Assembly: GCA_029721515.1 (NCBI GenBank)
Contig: CM056563.1
Span: 11,046,454-11,110,453 of the forward strand
DNA length: 64,000 nucleotides
Reading direction: 5' to 3'
From: Synanceia verrucosa
Lineage: Eukaryota > Chordata > Actinopteri > Perciformes > Synanceiidae
In this document: positions 23,715-33,749 of the stretch, piece by piece
Layout of the letters: each line of letters opens with the position of its first letter
Position numbering within the stretch: the stretch's first letter is position 1
The notes under the pieces: model-generated
The model's input: the letters and a program-made list of their open reading frames with translations, nothing else
Told to the model about the DNA's origin: nothing
The model's database searches: none
Program-made: the position numbers and the translations under genes

Positions 23715-26700
23715 TATGAGGAGGGTTGAAAGCCAGTAAATTGCCCTCCAGGTGTTAACTTTGGTCTGGTGATGAGGAGTTGGGTAGTGAGGGGGATCTC
23801 AAGTGTGTGAGCGAGAAATACTCAATGCAACCTCCACATAAATGCTCCCTCATTCAAAACACACACTCACTGAGCTACCACAGCTCTACCACTAGGGGGC
23901 GTATTATCTTTTCATAAATATTGCTATTGTTCAACGCAGCTTGGCATCAATGTGGAAGGAAAACAAGCTTTGTGCCAAGTAAAGATGCTCAGAGCTAAGG
24001 GACTTCCAGTCTATGAGGCAACATGTGCAAAATGTTTTCATTCTGCAACGGAGAGTTGAGCACACGCTGGAAAAAGCTTGTTAAGCCTATCTCAAGTCCA
24101 GGATGTCAGCTAAGTGTGTAAACACATTTTCACAAGGCAATGTGAGGTTAAGACAAAACTTCCGCGCGACTTGCAGCAGCAACTAGAGTGCACACTTGTT
24201 TCAATGTGTTGGAGGGAAAATCCATGAAGTCAATTCAATCACTGGCACATAAAAACGACTAGAGCTCCAGGGGGGCTGTAGTGGGAATAATATGACAAAA
24301 CAGTGGCAGACAGGCACAGAGAGAGAAACAGAAAGAGGGAGAGAGCGGAAAAAGTGGTGCGATGTAATGACAAGGTGGACACCTGGAGCCAAGTGAGATA
24401 CACCTGGTTTCATTGGCCTGGGCACGCTCCAGGGGCCTCGTTACACAGTGTGTGAGCACATCTGTCCACCACTGGATACATCAATTACAGACACACACGA
24501 CTCCACTTTAAGGAGCCATACCAGGCGATAGATTCCTATCCAGTGGGGAGCACACACCCCCACAGCAACTGCTGTTGCTACGGCAACAGGAAAACAAACA
24601 CTGGTGGTGTATGCAATGCCGACCCCTTGTAGTCAGGTAGAGTCTTCTATGCTGCTTTTCCTCTCCTCTCCTCGTCACTCATGATAAAAGGCAGGCATGC
24701 AGGAGACAGGCTGATGTATAGGCAGCACGTTGGGCATTCAGCAGAATGCTGCAGATGTTTCTTCATGCACAGATGAGATGAAAAGACACACAGGCTCCTC
24801 CTGCTGATCTGTTCCTCTGGGCTACTGTTGGTAGGTCAGGCATTTTTACAGTTTCACTAAAACAGCTTATTCACTGTTAACAAGCCCTGGTTGTAAATAT
24901 GCCTGCTAATTTCAGTGTCAGACTACTACTCTTTACAGCACTCTTCCTATCCCTCGGCACCATCTTTCCCAATTTACTCCAGCCCTGCAGATATTGTGAT
25001 GCCCTTGTCACCATGGAAAACAACAACACAGCTATACTGTAAGGTGTGTGTGTGTGCGATGGTGGGGATTTGTTAATCCTCTGTGGAATACCCCTTCAAA
25101 AAGACTTTCTATGATTCACAAGCAAACTCCACCATATATAAACTAGAGATGGCACCTCAGGGCACGACGGCTTCCATAACCGCTGGCTCGCCTTTCATTT
25201 TCCCAAAAACCCTTGACATCATCTCAAATTTATGACCAATATTTTTCACCAAGCTTCTGACATGTATTTTTGCAAGTCGTTCTCCCCTCCCCACTGTATT
25301 AAAGAAAAGAAAGCATGGACATGAAAGAGTCGGCGAGGTTAAGTCGCACACAAGTATATCAGTATCTAAATCTTCTTCTTGTTCCCCAAACTCCCCACAG
25401 AGCCCCGCGGATCCTCCCGCCTCTGTTCACTTTGAAGAATATTTATATTTCATTTCTTAACAGGCCTCATTTTATCCAAGTCAAACTTCACTTTTTCTTC
25501 CTTGCTGCCCTTGGTTCGAGTGGCACATAACTCTGTCAAGTTGGACCTTAGGATGCCTTAATTTTTAAAACAAAGTAAAATAAAACAAACGAGGGCACTG
25601 AGTCTGCTGTTTCCATGTCTTTGTTGTTCTGTGGGTAACCAAACCATAATTCAGTCCCATATGAAGGATCTGAGGGTTAACCACCACTTTGGATTGAGGC
25701 AAGGGAGTGCACAATATTCTGGGTCAGCATGTGGGAGAAAGGAGGGAGACGGGGATGCAGGTGCTCCTGTCTGCAGTGATGTTATTTACAGCCACACAGT
25801 GTTCTGGCCGTGCTCCCTGCTATGAACCCTGCCTGTTGTCAAAGAACGCTGCAGGTGTTTTGTCTGGGTGAGCTCTTGAAACATAACGCAGTGTGCTCAG
25901 CCGTCAGAAACAGAGATCGAGAGACGGACAGAGGGAGATAGATTGAGGAACAGCCAAGAGAGGAAGCAGAGGTCTGCCTCCATCTGTGCGACACTGTGTG
26001 ACCGTCCCGTCCTGTTAGTCCTCTCTCTACAGGATAGTGGTGAGGGAGGACAGAAGGAGGTCATCCTCCCTGCCATTTATCAACAGCCTTGACCAGACTG
26101 CTTTGAAATTTCAGGGATTCTTTTAATGCTGCGGGTGAACCACAGTCCGGTGCAGAGACCTTACACATGGCTATAAAAAAAACAAAGGATTTGTCTGCTT
26201 AGAGAGGTCAGAGCAGTCATGCATGGGGTCACGTGAAATTAGTGGGTTTTTGTTATTATTATCCCAGGGAGGAAATTCTCCCAGTCCTCACTGGGAGCAG
26301 GAGGAGATGGTTCACGGATATAGGTGAGTCTGTAATGCAGCAGCATCAGAAAATAGCTCTCTGCCAGACAACTGTTATTTTGATTGTGAAAGGGAAACAT
26401 ATTTAGTGCAAGGGGAAGAGCCTGCTCTGAACTTGTTGGGGTTTTTCCACTGGCACACTGTTTGTAAAGTAACTCAAAGGCATTTTTAATCATTAGGGTT
26501 ATCAAAAAGATACATTCAGGGTTATGGAAGCACATTTCACAGATGCGTGTGCATCATGTAATGTTAGATTACAAAAACACCATGTGGCCCAACTATCACT
26601 TGAGCAGGGTGGGCATTTTAGAGAATTACTCGGTGAACTCAATGAACTCACCATGTACAGTCGTGCTATTGAAAACACTCTGAAAGCTCTTCAACTAAAG

Positions 26701-27432
26701 CCCCATCTTATCATAAATGTTATTTTCCATAAGGGACAAATTAGGCAAGAAATAATACAGTGTGTGTATGCTGCACTGTCACCACCAAACATAAGAGTGT
26801 TAAGGCAAAAGGGGGAAGAGTAGAATATGACCTTCTGACACTGCCAAGATCATCTAACAAGAAGAGGAAAGAAAACAGCTGATGCATACAGATCTGGGAA
26901 GGAAATCAAGGCATGGCAGCCTATGAGGGACAGAGAAAACATGGCAAACCTGTCATCAAAACAAGTCTGACTTCAAAGGGAAGGTTCAGGTGTTCTGAAG
27001 TGGGCTTGTACACTAATACATAGTGTGAGCGTCAGTGCCCCCAGTTTGTATAAACAGACAGGAGTAAGCACACAGAACCAAACAAATGCACTGCAGAGGG
27101 AAGGTGTGGACACATTTAGCTACCTAAAAGAGAGGCTCACCTAAAAAATAAAAAAACTATTCAGTGTACATTATTTTAGAACATCTTGCAGTTTGAGTTG
27201 AGATAGTGATGTGAAAAGTAAAGCAGTTGTTTTTTTTTTTTGGAGCTGCTGGTCTACCGCTGCCTCTGTCAGTTACTTTTCTTTTGGGTCACTAAAATAC
27301 TTTTTGCTGTTGCCCCCATGCATGGCAGCACATACACCATTGAAGCTGCACAGTTAACAAGAGTAAATGGACGTGGTTGTGCTGCGTGTTAATCGGGTGG
27401 ATGGCATTACTACAAAGAGGCTGTCATTCTCA

Positions 27433-27467
<35 letters not shown>

Positions 27468-28759
27468 GCTGACCTGTTGATATTCCTGGCAGACGTCAGG
27501 CTGGGCCAGTGTGCCTGCGAGCTGTTCGAGATGTGGCCTAAGGAGGGTTCTGGAGCAGCCTCCCAGCACTGCAGCCAGCACCATGAGGGGTGTCCAGGGG
27601 TGAGAGGAAGATGAGGGAGCTATCACGTGATCCAGCTGCAGCTTGAGGAAGACAGCAGGAGGCACAAAGGTCCCTAACAGTTTAGCAGCTGCCAGGCACT
27701 ACATGTGGGTACAGGGAGAGAGAAAGAGAGGAAGAATACCACAGGAAGTTATTTTTAGAATCTGCCGCACATCAAAGATCTACAACATCCTCCTACGTAT
27801 GCAGGTGCATCCCGAGTCCTTGAGCCCAGCTCGACCCACTCTAAAGCTTAACAGATGTGTCCTGAAACGATTCTGAATGCAAAACACTTCTACTGGATCT
27901 ATGTAGAGGTCGAGAGCTACTCAACACTGCACCTGATACAGAATGGTGGATAACTCACGTTGCTGACCACATCCTTCTCCGTGTCGGTGCAGGCCCGGTA
28001 GAGGGTAGCCAGGAGAGGCGGCAGATGCTGGGTGCTGTGGTCCTCGGCATGCAGCAGCAGCACGGAGAGCAGCTGAGAGGTCCTGACCCGGGTGGGCGCC
28101 AACCAGTCGCTTATGTCGTGGGTAATGGCCGGCACCAACCTGCCCAGGTTTCTCACCACAAGCTCTCTGCAGCCCAGCCCCGGACGCTCCACTGGAGGAG
28201 AAAATGAAGAACATTCACCTTTTCATACTCCTCTACTGTAATCATTGTTTTTTTAAATATCTCAGCCTGCCTACATCTCCTTCAGTTAATGAATTACTTT
28301 GCTATCCAGGAAGACTCGGAATAACTCCCCCATGACAGGTTGTTTATTTTCATTGAATGGCATCTATATGAACTGCACCATATTTATGACGGGTCACAGC
28401 AACACATGTCTATGTAGTCTATTTATCTACCTTTCATGAGTGTTCTTGTCACATTTTTTTTTACCTATAACATTTTACGATTAAGATTTCCCCACAAGGG
28501 ACTTGTCAGAGCAAGTGAAAGACATTCTCAAATAGCCCTGAAACCCTCGCTCCCCCTCCTCTCTCTTTCTGCCCCACCTCATTCTACTTCTCCTATAGGC
28601 ACACTAATGGGAGAGGAAGACAGGACTTAAAGGAAGACAGAGATAAATCAGAGGAACACACAGGACAAGACAAAACAAGCCCCTTTTCTGGTTGTCTCTC
28701 ACTGTCTGACAGTGACCTCTTCACACTGGGAGGCCCGAGCAGATTTATGATGCAAAGAC

Positions 28760-28821
<62 letters not shown>

Positions 28822-31800
28822 CCTTTCCTTTCCTCAGGCAGAGCCCATATTTACTGTGGGCCACATATAGGATGTTCAACCAAGCAAAGTCTACAAACTG
28901 TATCCTCTGACACACGCACGCAGCCTGCCCCTATATAGACAAGCCACAGTGACCATGTTCAGGTTCACACTCATCATTCCCAACCCTGAGGCCAGACTCT
29001 TATCTTTCCATGCCAGTGCTTGCCCTGAAAACTAAGATGTCATACACAACATCATTTTACTGTATATTATCAATGTGGACACCTGTAATAAAGAGGAGTG
29101 ATTTAATGCAGCAAAAACATTCAGAATGTACCTTTGTATTTGACTAATGTTTTGTAGATTGTGTAAACATACACTATATTGCCAAAAGTATTTGCTCACC
29201 CATCCAAATAATCACAATCAGGTGTTCCAATCACTTCCATGGCCACAGGTGTATAAAATCAAGCACCTAGGCATGCAGACTGCTTTCACAAACATTTGTG
29301 AAAGAATGGGTCGCTCTCAGGAGCTCAGTGAATTCCAGCGTGGAACTGTGATAGGATGCCACCTGTGCAACAAATCCAGTCGTGAAATTTCCTCGCTCCT
29401 AAATATTCCACAGTCAACTGTCAGCTGTATTATAAGAACGTGGAAGTGTTTGGGAACAACAGTAACTCAGCCACGAAGTGTTAGGCCATGTAAACTGATG
29501 GAGCGGGGTCAGCGGATGCTGAGGTGCATAGTGCGAAGAGGTCACCAACTTTCTGCAGAGTCAATCGCTACAGACCTCCAAACTTTATGTGGTTTTAAGA
29601 TTAGCTCAAGAACAGTGCACAGAGAGCTTCATGGAATGGGTTTCCATGGTGACCAGCTGCAACCAAGCCATACATCACCAAGTGCAATGCAAAGCGTCAG
29701 ATGCAGTGGTGTAAAGCACGCCGCCACTGGACTCTAGAGCAGTGGAGACGCGTTCTCTGGAGTGACGAATCACACTTCTCCATCTGGCAATCTGATGGAC
29801 GAGTCTGGGTTTGGCGGTTGCCAGGAGAACGATACTTGTCGGACTGCATTGTGCCAAGTGTGAAGTTTGGTGGAGGGGGGATTATGGTGTGGGGTTGTTT
29901 TTCAGGAGCTGGGCTTGACCCCTTAGTTCCAGTGAAAGGAACTCTGAATGCTTCAGCATACCAAGACATTTTGGACAATTCCATGCTCCCAACTTTGTGG
30001 GAACAGTTTGGAGCTGGCCCCTTCCTCTTCCAACATGACTGTGCACCAGTGCACAAAGCAAGGTCCATAAAGACATGGATGACAGAGTCTGGTGTGGATG
30101 AACTTGACTGGCCTGCACAGAGTCCTGACCTCAACCCGATAGAACACCTTTGGGATGAATTAGAGCGGAGACTGAGAGCCAGGCTTTCTTGTCCAACATC
30201 AGTGTGTGACCTCACAAATACACTTCTGGAAGAATGGTCAAATATTCCCGTAAACACACTCCTAAACCTTGTGGACAGCCTTCCCAGAAGAGTTGAAGCT
30301 GTTATAGCTGCAAAGGGTGGACCGATGTCATATTGAACCCTATGGATTAGGAATGGAATGTCATTTAAGTTCATATGTTCAAGTTCATAAATTCAAACCA
30401 GTAGAATAATCTGAGGGGATGTAAGGAAGTCTGAGCTGATAGCCTGAGCTTAAGATGGATTCAAAGGATTTTCCTGGCAAGTTTATTTCAACTGGAAGGC
30501 ATCAGGTCTGCCAAAACAGTCTAATCCCTCCAGATTCCTCCTTGTTCGTTTATTTGTTTTTGTTTTTTTTTTGAAAAACAGCAACTTGCACAATATATGA
30601 ACACAACATCTCTCCCATGTTTCTCATTGCAACTCAGCTGAACCAGATTGAGGCAGATTGAGACTGACCTCCTGGTGGGTAGAAGGGAGGCGGGGTGGAG
30701 AGAAAGTCCAACTTGTCCTTGATTTCGTCCTCATTCTCCGTCTCCCACTGGGCGCCTACCTGCTTCCACAAATCAGCTGCTAGAAGTCTGCAGGGGGGGA
30801 TGTGGAAACACACATACTGTTATTTTATATGTATGTTTAAAATATAGGTTATATAACATATGACTGATTGTGTTTCATATATTGTTTTAGGAGGAGAGGT
30901 TTACCTTATTTCTGGGATCTCATCTTTGATACCACTCAGCAGGAGTGGGATGAGTTTGTGGAAGTAAGAGTATCTATCTCGCATATGAAGTAGCCAATGG
31001 CCAACGACTGCAGTCACAGCTTTTCTCACCTACCACAAAAATGAGGAAGGTTCAATAAAGTATCTATCTATCTATCTATCTATCTAAATGCTCAGTTTAA
31101 AGTGAACCTGTGGTGAGTCGTCAAACAGTCTCTGTGCCAGGTGAGAGATCACGTCATCCACGTTTTTCCCGGTGCCATGGTGAATGACTGCCCCAGTGGC
31201 TTCTATGACAGACACTCGCACCCGGGAGTGCTGATGAGAAATTGTCTGCATGAGAGGTTTGACAAGACTCTCAGCCTGCATGTGGAAGTGCTCTGAGAAG
31301 AAAGAGATGAAATACATTTCAGCCAGGTGATGAAGTGATATAATAACAACGTTGCAGATATGAGACACTAATCATTTATATTTGATAGACAAGAATGTGT
31401 CCTGATGCCATCTGAATGAAATAAGGAATTCATCCAAAGTGACACACAAAGTGGTGATTTTAAATGTGCTGTGCAGAAAGAATAATGACTGGCTGTGCCA
31501 TTTACCTTTTTAACCAGAGCCTCTCACATTTGAAAATTCCAAATTAAAATATTTATCAGTGACAAAGTAGATAATTAAGCAATTAAGAGAAAATAAGTGA
31601 CTAAAAACAGTGGTTTATCTGAGGCGTTGAAAGCCATTATTGACAGACTAACTAAAGGATTAAAGTAACTTCAGTTCCAACAGTGCAACTTTAGGAACAC
31701 TGATAAGGCGCAATTCTTATGTTGCAGCACAAAAAACAACTTGCCTAAATTTACACATTTATTCACACTTGTAGAGCTGGACCTAGGTGAACCAAGCAGC

Positions 31801-32419
31801 TGCGCAGTGCAAGAAAGCGAGCGTGCTCTCCCCGAAACCATGGCAACAGCTCTAGCAACAACAACAAAACTTTTCACCAACCTGGTGTACTCTTTGCAAA
31901 GTTCACGATGCATTTGCAACTTTCCCTCCTGACGTCTGGGAAAGGGTCCATCACGGTCCTCTGCAGGATGTTGATCATTTCGGTGAGATACGGCGCTAAA
32001 CGCTTCCCGCACACCTCCACCGTCAGAGTCAACAGCTCCACGGCCGACAGCCGAAGCTCCTCGGCCGGCTCCACGAGCTCTTTCTCCCCGAGCCTCTGAG
32101 CCAGACAGGGCATGAGATAAGGCAGCGACTCCTCCGGTTTGGGGACACAACGGATAAACTCTGTTATTGTCGTTATCGCGGTTTCTCTGCATCTTTCCAT
32201 GGGGTCTGTCAGACATTTGAGGAGAGGTTTGAGGAGGGCAGAGAAAAGCTCCTGTAAGACGCTGCTGGACAGTCCTTTATCCACTGTCTCCCTCTTGATG
32301 AGCTCAAGCGCCCTCTTTCTTGTCGCCTTGTTGTCTTCGTTTAAACAGTTTAAATGTCGACTGAGTCCTCTCAAAACTTCAGAGGCAGCACGTTCATCTC
32401 CACCCGCCATAGCCGCCAT
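9983..32419 (-). CDS. dnaaf5: dynein axonemal assembly factor 5, complete gene, 13 exons
   Basis: A cytosolic HEAT-repeat protein needed to preassemble outer and inner axonemal dynein arms in motile ciliated cells; loss in humans causes primary ciliary dyskinesia (CILD18). All 13 coding exons were placed with GT-AG borders and consistent phases. Their lengths (538, 185, 125, 119, 233, 225, 144, 169, 148, 151, 157, 192, 176) sum to 2562 bases, i.e. 853 residues plus stop, against about 855 in human. The start was chosen at 32417-32419 (aagATGg, good context, reading Met-Ala-Ala); in-frame ATGs at 32459-32461, 32432-32434 and 32408-32410 are alternatives. HEAT-type helical repeats occupy nearly the whole protein. 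No frameshift or stop was seen. It is head-to-head with prkar1b. Confidence 0.95.
10159..13456. other. dnaaf5 intron 12
   Basis: About 3.3 kb with no recognised gene. Short ORFs on both strands show no family resemblance. A small CA-rich patch lies around 12629-12660. Confidence 0.7.
13457..13648 (-). CDS. dnaaf5: dnaaf5 exon 12
   Basis: Acceptor CTCCACAG; codes Leu-Leu-Lys-Arg-Leu-Asp-Asp, Val-Ala-Leu-Gln-Thr-Leu and Leu-His-Leu-Asp-Asp-Pro-Asp. It ends CTCG|GTAAGA. Confidence 0.93.
13897..14053 (-). CDS. dnaaf5: dnaaf5 exon 11
   Basis: Acceptor TGTGTAG; codes Glu-Glu-Asp-Ser-Gln-Met-Ser-Arg-Leu and Leu-Asn-Lys-Ile-Tyr-Pro, matching the human Glu-Glu-Asp-Ser-Lys-Met-Thr-Arg-Leu region. It ends CCCG|GTATGT. 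Confidence 0.93.
14054..15575. other. dnaaf5 intron 10
   Basis: About 1.5 kb. Apart from the (TG)n tract at 15531-15570 beside the exon 10 donor, I see only a possible old repeat fragment around 14810-14930 (GGACATGTTG and GAGGACATTTGGGTG blocks). No gene recognised. Confidence 0.6.
15531..15570. repeat. (TG)n microsatellite abutting the exon 10 donor
   Basis: TG on the plus strand, so (CA)n in the dnaaf5 pre-mRNA, starting about five bases after the exon 10 splice donor. Confidence 0.95.
15576..15726 (-). CDS. dnaaf5: dnaaf5 exon 10
   Basis: Acceptor CTTCTAG; codes Trp-Arg-Ala-Gly-Arg-Thr-Ala-Ala-Ala-Val-Arg-Thr, nearly identical to human. It ends GGACAG|GTACGC, with a (CA)n tract beginning a few bases into the intron. 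Confidence 0.93.
15727..18381. other. dnaaf5 intron 9
   Basis: About 2.7 kb with a (TG)n tract around 17117-17144. No gene or recognised element. Confidence 0.65.
18382..18529 (-). CDS. dnaaf5: dnaaf5 exon 9
   Basis: Acceptor TTTTATAG preceded on the minus strand by a (TG)n tract. It codes Pro-Val-Ile-Gly-Glu-Phe and Asp-Ala-Thr-Asn-Thr-Leu-Asp-Ser-Gln, matching human Ala-Thr-Asp-Thr-Ile-Asn-Ser-Gln. It ends CAGGG|GTGAGA in phase 2. Confidence 0.92.
18540..18570. repeat. (CA)n microsatellite abutting the exon 9 acceptor
   Basis: CA on the plus strand; in dnaaf5 pre-mRNA it is a (UG)n tract followed by a short U-rich stretch and the AG acceptor. Confidence 0.95.
20107..20345. repeat. candidate MITE with telomere-like CCTAA blocks
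   Basis: The ends GTATTACT.. and ..AGTAATAC are inverted, with inner blocks TATGGGGACT and AGTCCCCACA also inverted. The middle carries several CCTAACC-type blocks. It resembles a high-copy fish repeat family of this layout. The family name and target duplication were not established. Confidence 0.55.
20344..20402. repeat. (CA)n microsatellite
   Basis: About 58 bases of CA with CACG interruptions at the left. Confidence 0.95.
21570..21738 (-). CDS. dnaaf5: dnaaf5 exon 8
   Basis: Acceptor CTGCCGCAG; codes Met-Glu-Leu-Tyr-Arg-Gln-His-Met-Gly-Gln-Leu-Leu and Gln-Leu-His-Ile-Ile-Val-Met-Gln-Ser. It ends TCAG|GTGAGA in phase 1. Confidence 0.93.
22087..22178. repeat. (CA)n microsatellite, longest in the window
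   Basis: About 78 bases of perfect CA from 22101 preceded by CA with TG interruptions. Confidence 0.97.
22809..22864. repeat. (CA)n microsatellite
   Basis: About 56 bases of perfect CA in dnaaf5 intron 7. Confidence 0.97.
23245..23388 (-). CDS. dnaaf5: dnaaf5 exon 7
   Basis: Acceptor TTCCCAG; 48 codons including Leu-Glu-Gln-Leu-Leu-Ala-Cys-Val and Ser-Leu-Gln-Leu-Leu-Gln-Val-Leu. It ends GAGAAG|GTGAGA. Confidence 0.93.
23389..27473. other. dnaaf5 intron 6
   Basis: About 4.1 kb with a (TG)n at 23676-23711 and an A-run at 27435-27463. A plus-strand ORF of 99 codons at 26524-26823 has no recognised relative. Nothing else supported. Confidence 0.6.
27435..27463. repeat. poly(A)/poly(T) run next to the exon 6 donor
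   Basis: About 28 A on the plus strand, so a U-run in the dnaaf5 transcript 10-38 bases after the exon 6 donor. Confidence 0.95.
27474..27698 (-). CDS. dnaaf5: dnaaf5 exon 6
   Basis: Acceptor TGTAG; 75 codons in phase 0 including Leu-Leu-Gly-Thr-Phe-Val-Pro-Pro and Val-Phe-Leu-Lys-Leu. It ends CAACAG|GTCAGC; a run of about 28 T (minus strand) begins ten bases into the intron. Confidence 0.93.
27959..28191 (-). CDS. dnaaf5: dnaaf5 exon 5
   Basis: Acceptor CTCCAG; codes Gly-Cys-Arg-Glu-Leu-Val-Val-Arg-Asn-Leu and Leu-Leu-Leu-His-Ala-Glu-Asp-His, both strongly conserved HEATR2 motifs. It ends AGCAAC|GTGAGT in phase 0. Confidence 0.95.
28760..28818. repeat. (GA)n microsatellite
   Basis: About 58 bases of GA dinucleotides. 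Confidence 0.95.
29172..30380 (+). mobile_element. Tc1-like transposon copy B, right end missing
   Basis: It begins after TA with CACTATATTGCCAAAAGT and runs through a full-length transposase frame. At about 30380, after the block shared with copy A (TTAAGTTCATATG), the sequence diverges and the expected right inverted end is absent. It is inserted in dnaaf5 intron 4, antisense to the gene. It supplies the uninterrupted reference for the P-like insertion site in copy A (octamer GTGTGGGG once, at about 29887-29894). Confidence 0.9.
29306..30336 (+). pseudogene. Tc1 transposase, one frameshift
   Basis: The ATG at 29306 opens Met-Gly-Arg-Ser-Gln-Glu-Leu-Ser-Glu-Phe, with the N-terminal helix-turn-helix DNA-binding part. 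A one-base deletion at about 29648-29655 (TTTCCATGGTGACC against TTTCCATGGCCGAGC in copy A) shifts the frame, which resumes from about 29680 to the TGA at 30336. The catalytic triad is visible: Trp-Ser-Asp-Glu, Gln-His-Asp-Cys-Ala-Pro-Val-His and Asn-Pro-Ile-Glu-His-Leu-Trp (DD34E). Full length apart from the frameshift, about 340 codons, usual for Tc1. Confidence 0.9.
30669..30787 (-). CDS. dnaaf5: dnaaf5 exon 4
   Basis: Acceptor CCCTGCAG; codes Leu-Ala-Ala-Asp-Leu-Trp-Lys-Gln-Val-Gly and an acidic Glu-Asn-Glu-Asp-Glu stretch, then a Pro-rich loop. It ends CAGGAG|GTCAGT in phase 1. Confidence 0.92.
30905..31029 (-). CDS. dnaaf5: dnaaf5 exon 3
   Basis: Acceptor GGTAG, then Val-Arg-Lys-Ala-Val. 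It contains Arg-Asp-Arg-Tyr-Ser-Tyr-Phe-His-Lys-Leu-Ile-Pro-Leu-Leu-Leu and ends ATAAG|GTAAAC-type donor (GT at 30903-30904). It has 41 codons plus two bases. Confidence 0.93.
31062..31085. repeat. (TATC)n microsatellite in a 78-bp intron
   Basis: About six TATC units inside dnaaf5 intron 2 (31030-31107); GATA repeats on the transcribed strand. Confidence 0.95.
31108..31292 (-). CDS. dnaaf5: dnaaf5 exon 2
   Basis: Acceptor TTCTCAG; the split codon completes Glu then His-Phe-His-Met-Gln-Ala-Glu-Ser-Leu. It contains Gln-Thr-Ile-Ser-His-Gln-His and Ile-Glu-Ala-Thr-Gly-Ala-Val-Ile-His, nearly identical to human. It ends CCACAG|GTTCAC. Confidence 0.95.
31293..31881. other. dnaaf5 intron 1
   Basis: 589 bases, AT-rich, no gene. 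An X-box-like sequence lies at 31834-31847 close to exon 1. Confidence 0.7.
31834..31847 (+). promoter_or_regulatory. X-box-like RFX site in dnaaf5 intron 1
   Basis: GAAACCATGGCAAC matches the ciliary X-box consensus GTHNYYATRRNAAC at 13 of 14 positions. It is 35 bases inside intron 1 from the exon 1 donor. RFX factors drive many motile-cilium genes. Binding is inferred. Confidence 0.45.
31882..32419 (-). CDS. dnaaf5: dnaaf5 exon 1
   Basis: Codes 179 residues plus one base, ending CCAG|GTTGGT. The N-terminal HEAT repeats include Asp-Pro-Met-Glu-Arg-Cys-Arg-Glu and Asp-Pro-Phe-Pro-Asp-Val-Arg-Arg-Glu-Ser-Cys, equivalent to the human exon 1 motif Asp-Pro-Phe-x-x-Val-Arg-Arg-Glu-Ser-Cys. It ends at Lys-Ser-Thr-Pro. 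Confidence 0.93.
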
Positions 32420-32426
32420 CTTGACT

Positions 32427-32440
32427 AGTGTCATGGCAAC
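32427..32440 (+). promoter_or_regulatory. X-box-like RFX half-site at the dnaaf5 5' end
   Basis: AGTGTCATGGCAAC matches the X-box consensus at 12 of 14 positions, with a perfect right half. It overlaps the alternative upstream ATG and lies just before the chosen start codon. Confidence 0.4.
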
Positions 32441-32505
32441 TTGCAGCTGCACGACAAACAAACGGCTGCTTTACGACAGCTTCCGATTCAAATCTCTGAA
32501 ACTTT

Positions 32506-32510
32506 ATTGG
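32506..32510 (-). promoter_or_regulatory. CCAAT box upstream of dnaaf5
   Basis: ATTGG on the plus strand reads CCAAT on the gene's strand, 87 bases before the chosen ATG. No TATA box is obvious. The transcription start is unknown. Confidence 0.35.
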
Positions 32511-32519
32511 CATTAACAA

Positions 32520-33749
32520 CTTTTTCCATTCTGTTGACAAAACTGAGCCAGGCGGGTGTAAAATACAAAAGTCATCGTTTCATATGACGCCAAATTACCC
32601 TTTTAGAATTGAAATAGATAGATAATACCTAAATAAATAAATAATAAATTAGAAGTAGTATTCAAATGCATTTTATGCATTATGCAATGAAAAAGAGTGA
32701 GAGTAAAGATGTGTGAATTCACCATATGCAGGGTTAAATAACAACAATTATGATTTTTAAACAGTCACAGTAAATCAGTAACAGTAAACTTGTTACCGAT
32801 TACAACAGGCACACCGTAATGTGCACTATACCCAATGTGGACTTATTATCATCTAGAAAACGGTGGATTATAATTGAGCATTGAGCAAATGTGGGCAAAT
32901 GCCCCAGTCCTTCAAGGCCCAAAAGCTCAAGTTTTTAAGATGTGTAGGCCTACTAGTTTATCCCTAGACATTATTTGGATCCTATTGCCTATACAGCCAA
33001 TTTTGCTCCAGGGCATACAGTGCAAGTCATACACTCCAAATTCCAAATCTACCATGAAATAAAATGTACATTATGTCAGATTTGTGATAGTGCACATTAA
33101 AATACTTACCACATCTTGTCTGATGCACACAGAAATCAGAAACAGCCTACTATTTCAGTTAACCCACGCATGATGAAAAGGGTTTTACTGTTTGTACCAC
33201 TGTTGTGTCCCAATATCCTAATGTCAGCATTGTAGCTACCATTTCGGACTCTGACTGAGGTCATATATACTACTATATTAAGAACATAACACTATACACC
33301 AACCAACATCTAGACTTTCATATTGGGAAATAAAAATGGGTGAATTGCTCTATAAAATATATTGCATAAATAAAATATTATAATCAGTATCAGTCAAGTT
33401 ATGGTTACACATTTAAAGAGTTTGACTCTAGTTTTAAGTTGATTGCTTTTTTTGCTTTCATAGTGTTTTATCTTTATTTGTTCCCTTTTATGCATTGTCT
33501 TTAGATATGCACCACTTCAACACCTCATTAAACTGAACAAAACATGTTGTTTACATTCATTGGCTATATAATGTTGATAGAGAGCTGGAATAAATAATGG
33601 AAAATGCAAAATCCACACATTTTGTGAGAGGGAAGAGGGTGGGTCTAGTTATGATCCTGCATCAAAGTTCTTAGTCCTCTCTAAACTGTGTGCAGCCTTT
33701 AAAAAATCTTTATGGGTAAAACATGAAAAAATCCCACATGCAAACGGTC
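32520..33749. other. intergenic spacer between divergent dnaaf5 and prkar1b
   Basis: About 1.2 kb, AT-rich, with no gene or recognised repeat. It separates two genes transcribed away from each other and presumably contains shared or back-to-back promoter elements. Confidence 0.6.

Larger units (their letters stand above)
28192..30668. other. dnaaf5 intron 4 hosting Tc1 copy B
   Basis: About 2.5 kb; half of it is the Tc1 copy at 29172-30380. A (GA)n tract lies at 28760-28818. The rest shows no gene. Confidence 0.75.

Noticed and set aside
29697..30374. 225-codon minus-strand ORF
   Set aside because: Antisense shadow of the Tc1 copy B transposase; near-identical to the antisense of copy C.
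31671..32216. 181-codon minus-strand ORF overlapping dnaaf5 exon 1
   Set aside because: Alternate frame of dnaaf5 exon 1 running into the intron; the other frame has clear homology.
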